Below are positions 18,545 to 25,848 of a stretch of 25,848 nt of DNA, in pieces. Origin of the DNA: a virus. The stretch lies in IMG/VR virus record IMGVR_UViG_3300036466_000516, positions 1 to 25,848 of that record; one strand, written 5' to 3'. The first letter of the stretch is position 1, and every line of letters starts with the position of its first letter. Under the pieces are notes generated by a model. It was not told where the DNA came from. It saw only the letters and a program-made list of their open reading frames with translations, and made no database searches. A program made the translations under genes and the position numbers.

Positions 18545-20914
18545 ATGGCAGTTGAGCAGCACGGCATCGCGGTTACGATTGAGGCACAGCTTGATAAATT
18601 TCGCAAAGAATTGCGCGATTCAGGTGGGCTGGTCGAAGTTGTTACCACCGGTATGGACAAAGCGACAAAACGCGCCGCAGCATCGTTTAACCGGATGCAG
18701 GCGCGGATCGACCCGGCATCGCGGGCTTTTCGTCAATATGAACAAAGGGTGTCGCAAGTCAGGCTTGCTGTTGAAGCTGGTGCCGCAAGCCAGCGCGAGG
18801 CGGAATCCGTCCTGGAAGGCTTAACGGAAGAATACGAGCGGGTAAAAGACACCCTTGGTAATTTAAGCGAAGCATCTGCCGCCAATGATAATGAGGTGAC
18901 TCATAGCACCGCGAACTACCGTCGGTTCGGTGCTGTTGCTCAACAGGCCGGTTATCAGGTAGGCGATTTTGCGGTGCAGATTGCCAGCGGGCAAAACGCA
19001 CTGGTGGCGTTTACCCAGCAAGGGGCGCAGTTGCTGGGGTTTTTTGGCCCGTGGGGTGCAGTTCTTGGCGCGGTTGTGGCTGTTGCAGGGGCCTTTGCCG
19101 TTGCCTTGTGGGATACAGACGATGCAGCCGACGAAGCCGCTACGTCGCTTGAACGGTACAAGGAATCGGTTAAGGATGCCGAGGCATTTATAAAAAGGCT
19201 GAATGATGAAACCAAAACCCAGGCACAATTATTGCGCGATCAACAAGCGGAGCTTTTAAAAACAGCCCAGGCGCGGGTGAAGGCGGCAATCGCCGCACTT
19301 GAGGAGCGTAAGGCTCGTGTCGAGGCGATGAATAAAAAATCGAATGATCTTGGTTTTGGCATCGAGAATGAAGAGATTGATCGAGGCAGTTATCAGCGGC
19401 TCATTGATCAGATATCAGAGTATAAGCAACAGTTGGCTGACCTTAACAAAGACACTGACGATGCCATTGAAAAGCTGAAAGAATTCCGCAAGGCGCAAGC
19501 CGACCTTGATGTTGCCTCAATCGACCGGCTAGCCGAGGCCTGGAAGCGCTCCGCCGAGGCTGTGCGCCAAGCCGAGATGATTAACGAGATTGAGAACCGG
19601 GTTTTAAAAGAGGGCGAAGAACGGCGCGCCGAAATTACCAAGGCGATTGAGGGGGAATATGCTGCCCGCAAACGTCTGGATGCTGTCAAATCGGCCAAAG
19701 AGCAAGCAGATGCGGTTCGTGATCTTATTGCTGAAATGCAGTTTGAATACGATCAACTTGGCCGTTCGGGGCGTGAGCAGAATATTTATAACGCGATCAA
19801 GCGGGCGGGGGTTGACCTTTACAGCAAGGAAGCCGCTGCTATTCGCGATGCCGCCGGGGCGTTGTATGATTACCGGGCGCGGATTGAAGATTTAAGCAAG
19901 GCGGCAGAGAAAGAATTTTCGCTATATGCCAAAGGGGCATCGGTAACGGAGCAAAACCGCACCGCCGTTGAACGTTATAATGACGAAGTGGCACAACTGC
20001 GCGAAATGGTGGCCTTAGGTGCGATCAGCCAGGAAACATTCAACCGGGCTGTAGCATCGTCGCAATCGGTGCTGGCAAGGGCGCAGGATGACATCTGGGG
20101 TGTTACAGACGCTATGCGCGCCCAGATGGAGGGGGCCAAACATTGGTCAAAAGGGGCAGAGAAAGCGTTTGAAGATTATTCCAGGGGGGCCAATGATGCC
20201 GCGGCCAATTCGCAACGGCTGGCATCCTCGGGGTTTTCATCGCTGGAAGATGCACTGGTATCGATCAATGGTAAGGCCAAGAGCACCAAGGAAGCCTTTA
20301 CCGATATGGTTGATGGTATTTTGGCCGATTTTCAGCGGTTGATTGTGCGCCAGTCCATTACCGGGCCTTTGGCAAAAATTGCCAGCGGGGCATTAACGTC
20401 ATTGATCGGTGGTGCCTTTGGTGGCGGAGGCGGTGTTGATTATTCATCGCCAGATTATGACTGGTCGCAGGTTGGTGGTGGTACCGGTGATATGACGTCA
20501 CCTGATTATAACTGGGACCGATTTGCCGATGGCGGGATCATGACCGATAGCGGCCCGGTGCCATTACGCCGCTATTCGTCGGGCGGAATTGCCACCGGGC
20601 GGCAATTTGCCGAATTTGGTGAAGGATCTGTTCCCGAGGCGTATGTACCTGTACCATCGGGGAAAATCCCCGTTGATTTGAAGCTGCCCAAGGCGGCTGC
20701 ATCATCGGCGGCAGGCACGGGCGGGGGCAGCGTTTATAACATAGATGCCCGTGGAGCGGATCAGTCTGCGATTGCCCGGCTGGAAAGCACCATTGTTGCC
20801 CTGGGCGGGGTTGTAAAACGCATGGATAGCGGGTTTGACAAGCGTGCCGTTGGTGCTGTGAGCGGCGCTGTGCAGCGAGGTGGGGCGGCAGCGCGCACAA
20901 TCAGGGGGCGATGA
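18545..20914 (+). CDS. Tape measure protein
   Basis: A 789-residue protein that sets tail length and lies in the tail lumen. N-terminal and central regions are long charged coiled coils (VTIEAQLDKFRKELRDSGG at the start, TAQARVKAAIAALEERKARV and YSKEAAAIRDAAGALYDYRA further on). The motif AGYQVGDFAVQIASGQNALV followed by a hydrophobic segment (GPWGAVLGAVVAVAGAFAVA at about 168-187) is characteristic of these proteins and may enter the host membrane during DNA injection. The C-terminus is Gly/Ala-rich with GGGVDYSSPDYDWSQ-type repeats of SPDY. The ATG at 18545 follows the gp10-like stop by one base. At three bases per 1.5 angstrom of helix the tail would be roughly 115-120 nm, a rule-of-thumb estimate. 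Confidence 0.93.
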   Translation: MAVEQHGIAVTIEAQLDKFRKELRDSGGLVEVVTTGMDKATKRAAASFNRMQARIDPASRAFRQYEQRVSQVRLAVEAGAASQREAESVLEGLTEEYERVKDTLGNLSEASAANDNEVTHSTANYRRFGAVAQQAGYQVGDFAVQIASGQNALVAFTQQGAQLLGFFGPWGAVLGAVVAVAGAFAVALWDTDDAADEAATSLERYKESVKDAEAFIKRLNDETKTQAQLLRDQQAELLKTAQARVKAAIAALEERKARVEAMNKKSNDLGFGIENEEIDRGSYQRLIDQISEYKQQLADLNKDTDDAIEKLKEFRKAQADLDVASIDRLAEAWKRSAEAVRQAEMINEIENRVLKEGEERRAEITKAIEGEYAARKRLDAVKSAKEQADAVRDLIAEMQFEYDQLGRSGREQNIYNAIKRAGVDLYSKEAAAIRDAAGALYDYRARIEDLSKAAEKEFSLYAKGASVTEQNRTAVERYNDEVAQLREMVALGAISQETFNRAVASSQSVLARAQDDIWGVTDAMRAQMEGAKHWSKGAEKAFEDYSRGANDAAANSQRLASSGFSSLEDALVSINGKAKSTKEAFTDMVDGILADFQRLIVRQSITGPLAKIASGALTSLIGGAFGGGGGVDYSSPDYDWSQVGGGTGDMTSPDYNWDRFADGGIMTDSGPVPLRRYSSGGIATGRQFAEFGEGSVPEAYVPVPSGKIPVDLKLPKAAASSAAGTGGGSVYNIDARGADQSAIARLESTIVALGGVVKRMDSGFDKRAVGAVSGAVQRGGAAARTIRGR

Positions 20915-20917
20915 TAA

Positions 20918-21550
20918 ATGGATGAACCATTGGTTTTGCCGGTGTCGCCTTTGTCGGTGACGATGAAACAGGTTATATCGGGCGGGCTGGCGGTATCGCC
21001 TTTTACCTATCAGTCACAGGCGCAGATTAATCAGGGGGAACGGTGGGATGCATCCCTTACCTTTCCCCCTGCCAATCGGGCGCGGGCAGCGGCGTTGCAG
21101 GGGTTTTTAATCAAGCTGCGCGGGGTGAAAAACCCGTTTTTGATGGGCGACCCAGCGGCAAAATTGCCGCAATACAATACCAGCGATGTGACGGTGCAGC
21201 TTGCCGGTGCGCATGCTGTGCGGTCGCGGGTGTTGCAAACGCTGGGATGGGAAACTACCGACCCGTCGGGCTTCGCCTTGCGGGTGGGGGATTATATTCA
21301 GCTTGGTAGTGGCATCACGTCGCGGTTGCATTTTGTCACCGATAATGTGGCGATTGATGATGCGGAAACCGGCGAGGCCGAAATTAATGTTTGGCCATCC
21401 CTGCGCAATGATTATGTCAGCGGGTCCATTGTTATTTATCGCGGTGCGGTTGGCGTGTGGCGGATGAAACCCGGCAATGTCGGTAGCTGGAGCGAAAGCC
21501 CGGGCGTTTGGGATGATATGCAATTTGAGGCTATGGAGTATCTGTCTTGA
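20918..21550 (+). CDS. Distal tail protein (hub-proximal)
   Basis: A 210-residue beta-rich protein encoded directly after the tape measure, the usual place of distal-tail (Dit-like) proteins. Phage tail family features are SPFTYQSQAQINQGERWDAS, LTFPPANRARAAALQGFLIK, LRGVKNPFLMGDP, then QLGSGITSRLHFVTDNVAID and INVWPSLRNDYVSGSIVIYR. The WDASLTFPP...FL..LRG....FLMGDP series matches a family that I associate with siphovirus tail tips, but no biochemical role is settled. The ATG at 20918 comes three bases after the tape measure stop, and it ends overlapping the hub gene. Confidence 0.78.
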   Translation: MDEPLVLPVSPLSVTMKQVISGGLAVSPFTYQSQAQINQGERWDASLTFPPANRARAAALQGFLIKLRGVKNPFLMGDPAAKLPQYNTSDVTVQLAGAHAVRSRVLQTLGWETTDPSGFALRVGDYIQLGSGITSRLHFVTDNVAIDDAETGEAEINVWPSLRNDYVSGSIVIYRGAVGVWRMKPGNVGSWSESPGVWDDMQFEAMEYLS

Positions 21551-23361
21551 CCCGTGACATTAATTCTGATCTGGCCGGGCAGTTTACCGGGGGGAGCCTG
21601 AGCCCGGTGGTGCTGGCCCGGGTCGAAACGGCGGCGGGTGATGTGCGGATGTGGTCTGGTATTGGCACGCTGGATTATGGCGGCGAGGTCTGGCTGGGGG
21701 GTGGCGATTTTTTGGGGGTGTCGGACATTACCGAAACCGCCGACGTGCAAGCCAACGGCGTCACCATCTCGCTGGCCGGGGTGGCATCCGAGATGATTGA
21801 TCTGGCTTTGCGCCAGGTGCGGCAAGGCAAGATCGCCGAAATTTATATCGGTGCGCTGGGCGATGTTGCCACCTATGGCACCGCGATCATCGATGGTTAT
21901 AGCCTGCATCCCGACCTTGTTTTTAGTCGGGCGAGTGACGCCACCGTTGTCGGTGCTGACGGAGTGCTTGATACCGTCGGTATCGATGTACCGCGCTTTG
22001 CCCATGACCCAGCGACACTTAACCTGATGGGATATTTGGGGGAGGGGCCACGGGAAAATATTGCGATCAATAGTAATACAGCCCTTGGTGGTACCGGATA
22101 TGCTGCAGGAGGAAACACCGCTCCGAACCAGAGCACTGGCCTTTCATATCCGCTGGACACCGCTGCTTATCTTCTTAAGGCTGATAGCGGAGTAACCTAT
22201 CGTTATCAACAGAGCTTTATCCCTGTTGTAGGTAAAACATACACATTTAGTGTGTATGTCGCATATGAAGACGGGCGGGATGTAAGCACCGAATTTGGCG
22301 CGCCAGCTATTGAGGCATCGCCATTAAATCCGTTTACTGTCATTATTTGGGGTGATGTTAGAACGTGGGATAATATCAGAAAAGAGCCCCAGCCCGACGG
22401 GAGTCTGCGTATCTGGCAGACCAGAACAATAGTTTCTGCCGTTAACAGAGGTTGGGGTGTCCTGATCAGGGATACACATAAAGCGGTTGCTTCAAAGCTT
22501 TATGTATCTGGGTTTCAGATAGAGCCTGATGCTTCTTTCCCGAGCTCATACATGCCAACAGTGTCGTCGGTCTTTACCCGCACCGCCGACAAGTTGCAAA
22601 TTCTTTTAGCCAATGTGTCCGGTTATCCCGGCGCTGGGAAGGCGTTTACATTTGTCTATGAAGGGTGGACCGCACCGGGGATTGATGCAACGCAATATCT
22701 GATGGCTATCGACGATGGGACCACTGCAAGCCTTGTCGCTATCGCTCGTGCTGTTGGATCAGGGGAAATTTACCTAACGGTGATTGCGGGTGGTGAACAA
22801 CAGGCTTTCATCGTTGGCCCTGCCGTCGTCGGGCAAAAGCACATCCGTGTTGTCGCCAAAATCGAGGCTGGTAATATTGCCATGACCGTTTGGGTTGATG
22901 GTGAAAATGCCGGGACATTTTACGGGCCCGATGGCGATGGGGGCATCCCCACCGGGTTGACCACCCTGACCGTGCTGGATCGCAGCGATGGGACGCGACC
23001 GGGATATGGCACCTGCCTGGGGCTTTGGGTTTATCCGTGGGCGGCAAAAAAATCGGATATGCGCAAGCTGGCGACGGGGGAAATCGGCTTTGCCGATTAC
23101 CGCAAGATTGCCGGGGGGCAGATGGTGGGTGACGCGGTGCGGGTGTTTGCCGGTAAAACCGACGTGCCGGTGGTTGAGGATGATGGGGCAAGCTGCACCA
23201 TTGGCATCACCGGTGAAAGTGCGCTGGTTGATTTGGAGCGCGCCAGGACGCGTCGGTATACCGATCAGGATCAGCAAGCAGAGTACCCCGGCGATTCCGG
23301 GTTTGAATTTGTCACGCGCTTGCAGGAAATGGAAATTTCGTGGGGGCAGGGATTGGAGTAG
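21547..23361 (+). CDS. Tail hub protein (DUF2163-like) with an inserted lectin-like region
   Basis: A 604-residue protein. Residues 1-117 (GTLDYGGEVWLGGGDFLGVS, ADVQANGVTISLAGVASEMI, LALRQVRQGKIAEIYIGAL) and about 523-604 (GDAVRVFAGKTDVPVVEDDG, VDLERARTRRYTDQDQQAEY, GFEFVTRLQEMEISWG) are the two halves of a DUF2163-like hub that is normally continuous. Between them lies ~405 residues of foreign type. First come SRASDATVVGADGVLDTVGI and PRFAHDPATLNLMGYLGEGP, common in phage fibre and spike proteins. Next is a beta-sandwich closed by SYMPTVSSVFTRTADKL, then a concanavalin/LamG-like stretch (AGNIAMTVWVDGENAG). The insert probably binds a host surface glycan. Bases 22060-22560 are AT-richer, a sign of later acquisition. 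Confidence 0.8.
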   Translation: MTRDINSDLAGQFTGGSLSPVVLARVETAAGDVRMWSGIGTLDYGGEVWLGGGDFLGVSDITETADVQANGVTISLAGVASEMIDLALRQVRQGKIAEIYIGALGDVATYGTAIIDGYSLHPDLVFSRASDATVVGADGVLDTVGIDVPRFAHDPATLNLMGYLGEGPRENIAINSNTALGGTGYAAGGNTAPNQSTGLSYPLDTAAYLLKADSGVTYRYQQSFIPVVGKTYTFSVYVAYEDGRDVSTEFGAPAIEASPLNPFTVIIWGDVRTWDNIRKEPQPDGSLRIWQTRTIVSAVNRGWGVLIRDTHKAVASKLYVSGFQIEPDASFPSSYMPTVSSVFTRTADKLQILLANVSGYPGAGKAFTFVYEGWTAPGIDATQYLMAIDDGTTASLVAIARAVGSGEIYLTVIAGGEQQAFIVGPAVVGQKHIRVVAKIEAGNIAMTVWVDGENAGTFYGPDGDGGIPTGLTTLTVLDRSDGTRPGYGTCLGLWVYPWAAKKSDMRKLATGEIGFADYRKIAGGQMVGDAVRVFAGKTDVPVVEDDGASCTIGITGESALVDLERARTRRYTDQDQQAEYPGDSGFEFVTRLQEMEISWGQGLE

Positions 23362-23364
23362 GGA

Positions 23365-23799
23365 ATGCCGGGTAAGGTTGTGCGGCGATTGCCGCATTGG
23401 GAAATGTTGCTAGAGGGTTGGCATAAGGTCGCGGGAACGCGGCCTTTTTTGTGGGGAAAATCTGACTGTTGCCTTACTGCCTGTGATGCCGTGCTGGCAA
23501 TAACCGGGATTGACCCTGCTGGCGAATTGCGGGGGCGGTGCCATGACCGGCGCAGCGCCATCCGCGTGATGCGAGATTATGCCGGGGGCGGGGTGGAAAA
23601 AACCGTCGCCACGGCTTTTGCCGCCTGCGGGTTTGGCGATGTGCCGCCCCTGTTTGCGCGCCGGGGTGATTGCGGGTTGATCAGTACGGATGACGGGCCA
23701 GCGTTGGCCGTGTGCATGGGTAAGAATTGGGCGGCACAAGGCAAGGACGGCCTTGTTTATGTGCCCTTGCAAGATGGGCTGCGTGCCTGGAGGGTTTGA
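23365..23799 (+). CDS. DUF6950 / NlpC-P60-like tail protein
   Basis: A 144-residue protein of the DUF6950 family, found next to tail hub and fibre genes, probably with a papain-like/NlpC-P60 fold that could cleave peptidoglycan during entry. The likely catalytic Cys is in WGKSDCCLTACDAV (C35 or C36). ITGIDPAGELRGR, then RRGDCGLISTDDGPALAVCMG and the end VPLQDGLRAWRV follow the family. No clear catalytic His could be fixed by eye, so enzymatic activity is uncertain. It starts at the ATG at 23365, three bases after the hub stop, and is followed four bases later by the J-like gene. Confidence 0.8.
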   Translation: MPGKVVRRLPHWEMLLEGWHKVAGTRPFLWGKSDCCLTACDAVLAITGIDPAGELRGRCHDRRSAIRVMRDYAGGGVEKTVATAFAACGFGDVPPLFARRGDCGLISTDDGPALAVCMGKNWAAQGKDGLVYVPLQDGLRAWRV

Positions 23800-23802
23800 A
23801 AC

Positions 23803-25848
23803 ATGCCACAGGTAGCAGTAGCCGTTGCTGCGGCATATGCGGCGTCGGCGGTCTCTACGGCGCTGGTCGCGGCTGGGATTAATGCAGTTGTTGCGGGTAT
23901 TATTGGTGCCGTCGTCGGTGCTGTAATTTCCTATGCCGGGGCGATGATCTTTGCCAAGAAACCCAAGGCGAGCGCGGGGGATTTATCCAGCCTTGGCAGT
24001 TCGACGCGGATGGTGCGACAGCCGATTACATCGCGCAGGATTATCTATGGTGAAACGATTGTGTCGGGGCCAATTACCTATTTGGCGGTAACCGATAACA
24101 AACGGTATTTGCATATTCTAATCACGCTGGCGGGCCATCCGGTTGACGAAATAGGTGATATTTATTTTGGCGATACGGTGGTTTTGTCCGGTGGCGGGGC
24201 TGGCGATGCACAAGGAAAATATCAGGGATATGCTACGTTCTGGAAGGGAGACGGAACGGATGCCGGTGATGCCGCTTTGCTTGCGGCGATGCGGTCTTAT
24301 CATTCCGAATGGACAGCGGCACACCGGCAAGCAGGATGTGCCAAGCTGTATGCGCGGTTGCGTTGGGATGCCAAGAAATATGCAGGCGGGATTCCCCAGA
24401 TCAAATGCATCGTCAAGGGCAAGAATGATATTTTGGACCCACGCACGGGCGAGCGGGGCTATAGCAATAATTGGGGTTTGTGCGTTGCCGACTATACCAC
24501 GATCCCGCTTGGTATTGATGCCGCCTGGGACGATGTTGATACCGACGATCTGATCGCGTCGGCCAATATTTCGGATGAGGAAATCAGCCTTGCTGATGGT
24601 GGCACGGAAAAACGCTATGTCGTTAATGGCGTGATCGATACCGACAACCCGGTTGGTGATAACCTTAAGGAATTGATTAATCCCGGTGCGGGGCTGGTGG
24701 TCAATGCCGGGGGCAAGTGGAAAATTCTCGCCGGGGCCTATCGCACGCCAACCATTGCCATTGATGAAAGCTGGTTAACCGGGGCGATTTCGGTGCAGGC
24801 CCGGCAATCAAAGCGCGACACGTTTAACGTGGTGCGCGGGGTTTATGCCAGTGCCGGAACTTTGTGGCAGCCGACCGATTTGCCTGTGTTAAAATCGCAA
24901 ACCTTTATTGACGAGGATGGTGGGCAGGAAATTGCCGTAGATCGGGAATTTCTGTTTACCGATAGCGTTGCTAGCGGGCAGCGATTGCAGAAAATTGCCC
25001 TGTTGAAAAACCGCCAGCAAGTGCAGGTGGACCTGAAATGCAACCTGTTTGCCTTTCAGGTGACGGTGGGCGATGTGGTTAAATTTAACCGGGCGTCATG
25101 GGGGTGGGTTGATAAACCGTTTGAAGTGATCCGCTGGAATTTGGCGGTGCGTGATGATGGGGATGTGCCCTATTTCGGCGTTGACCTGACCTTGCGCGAA
25201 ACCAGCCCGCAAACCTATGACTGGGATGTTGATGAGGAAGTGATTGTTGCGGCCAATGCGGCCAGCACCTTGCCCGGTATGGGCGATGTGGAGCCGCCCA
25301 ACGGGCTTGATGTCAGCGAGGTTTTATATTCCACCCGTGACGGATCAGGGGTGAAGGCCAAGGCGGTGTTAACTGCCGGGGCGTCACCCGATGCGATGGT
25401 AACATCTTACCAGTTTTCCTATCGGGAATTGGGGGTGTTGGAATGGACGGATTTACCAATCAGCATTTCGCCGGTGGTGGAGGTGTTTGACTTTGCACCT
25501 GGTGTTTATGACTTTCGCGTTTATGCCGTCAACCGGGTGGGGGCGGAGAGCAATGCGGCCCTAATTCGCAAGGAGATTTACGGGCTGGCGCAAGCGCCAT
25601 CGGCCCCGACGGGGTTAACGATTTCAACCACCGGGGGCTATGCCCTGTTGCGTTGGGATCGATCAACTGACCTTGACGTGTTGCAGGGGGGTAAATGCCG
25701 ATTTCGGTGGAGCCCTGCCGTTACCGACCCTGTAATTTCGCAAAGTAGCAGTATTGGTGATGCCCTTTCGGGTAGCGATACGATGGCAGTTTTGCCGCTT
25801 AAGCCCGGTTGCTATTTGCTGCAATTCATTGATAGCAGCGGCACGGTT
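23803..25848 (+). CDS. J-like tail tip / host-specificity protein, 3' end outside the window
   Basis: An open frame from the ATG at 23803 to the right edge, 682 codons without a stop. Residues about 1-45 are strongly hydrophobic (PQVAVAVAAAYAASAVSTAL, GIIGAVVGAVISYAGAMIFA), then KKPKASAGDLSSLGSSTRMV. The 'phage tail 3'-type body follows, with TSRRIIYGETIVSGPITYL, DNKRYLHILITLAGHPVDEI, and a middle GLCVADYTTIPLGIDAAWDD. From about 500 on there are fibronectin-III-like segments (EPPNGLDVSEVLYSTRDGSG, SPVVEVFDFAPGVYDFRVYA, QAPSAPTGLTISTTGG). This is the order of lambda gpJ-type tail tips, which contact the host receptor. The hydrophobic head resembles other alphaproteobacterial J proteins. Confidence 0.9.
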   Translation, partial: MPQVAVAVAAAYAASAVSTALVAAGINAVVAGIIGAVVGAVISYAGAMIFAKKPKASAGDLSSLGSSTRMVRQPITSRRIIYGETIVSGPITYLAVTDNKRYLHILITLAGHPVDEIGDIYFGDTVVLSGGGAGDAQGKYQGYATFWKGDGTDAGDAALLAAMRSYHSEWTAAHRQAGCAKLYARLRWDAKKYAGGIPQIKCIVKGKNDILDPRTGERGYSNNWGLCVADYTTIPLGIDAAWDDVDTDDLIASANISDEEISLADGGTEKRYVVNGVIDTDNPVGDNLKELINPGAGLVVNAGGKWKILAGAYRTPTIAIDESWLTGAISVQARQSKRDTFNVVRGVYASAGTLWQPTDLPVLKSQTFIDEDGGQEIAVDREFLFTDSVASGQRLQKIALLKNRQQVQVDLKCNLFAFQVTVGDVVKFNRASWGWVDKPFEVIRWNLAVRDDGDVPYFGVDLTLRETSPQTYDWDVDEEVIVAANAASTLPGMGDVEPPNGLDVSEVLYSTRDGSGVKAKAVLTAGASPDAMVTSYQFSYRELGVLEWTDLPISISPVVEVFDFAPGVYDFRVYAVNRVGAESNAALIRKEIYGLAQAPSAPTGLTISTTGGYALLRWDRSTDLDVLQGGKCRFRWSPAVTDPVISQSSSIGDALSGSDTMAVLPLKPGCYLLQFIDSSGTV

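Noticed and set aside
23803-25848. Diversity-generating retroelement target at the tail tip
   Set aside because: No reverse transcriptase and no template-like repeat of the hub insert or tail-tip sequence seen in the window.
1-25848. tRNA, rRNA, CRISPR array, IS element, integrase or attachment site
   Set aside because: None seen. No repeat-spacer pattern, transposase or integrase motif is evident; the att sites would lie outside the window.

Overview
The window is a temperate tailed-phage genome, most likely a prophage, running 5'->3' on the + strand from the early/regulatory region to the start of the host-specificity tail protein. It carries antirepressors, a toxin-antitoxin pair and cargo genes, as an integrated prophage would. 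The virion genes follow the siphovirus HK97 plan: P27-type small terminase, HK97-type portal, protease and capsid, gp6-like connector, long tape measure, NlpC/P60-like DUF6950 protein and J-like tail tip. The style of the tail-tip genes and the GC-rich coding DNA point to an alphaproteobacterial host. That is an inference, and I cannot name a genus. No integrase, CI-type repressor, tRNA, IS or CRISPR is visible.

Layout. (1) 1-1816: early genes. These are a 5'-truncated unknown gene, a small phage gene broken by a one-base frameshift, two micro-ORFs and an AntA/AntB antirepressor. (2) 1952-2568, minus strand: a toxin-first HI1419/HI1420-type toxin-antitoxin pair behind a near-consensus promoter that appears to give a leaderless mRNA, with a palindromic operator in the spacer. 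(3) 2633-3663: a promoter, alternative leader hairpins, a C4-type antisense RNA and a BRO-N antirepressor. A C4 loop is exactly complementary to the ribosome-binding region of the BRO gene. (4) 3663-7187: a translationally coupled replication operon with a small unknown gene, a CHC2/TOPRIM primase, a P-loop helicase-like protein, and an ORF holding a candidate replication origin. The origin is twelve GTTAC boxes set almost perfectly symmetrically about position 7040, around a 30-nt alternating purine-pyrimidine tract. (5) 7189-8535: an unknown protein in the position of a late regulator, a TTGACA promoter, stacked intrinsic terminators and an HNH endonuclease. This looks like antitermination-controlled entry into the late genes. 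(6) 8560-15543: packaging and head genes. (7) 15544-16452: an AT-richer pair of divergent cargo ('moron') genes encoding a small lipoprotein and a small membrane protein. (8) 16525-25848: the tail module. It includes a lambda-style GGGAAAG -1 frameshift in the tail assembly chaperones and a hub protein with about 400 residues of lectin-like sequence inserted.

The genes suggest this cycle. The antirepressors and the C4 RNA set the lysis/lysogeny choice. The primase and helicase would act on the GTTAC-box origin. The regulator-position protein would open the late operon past its terminators. HNH, TerS and TerL package DNA into the HK97-type head, and the connector, closure, tube, chaperone, tape-measure and tip genes build the tail. 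The best candidates for new biology are the symmetric origin, the C4/BRO circuit outside its classical enterobacterial setting, and the chimeric hub.
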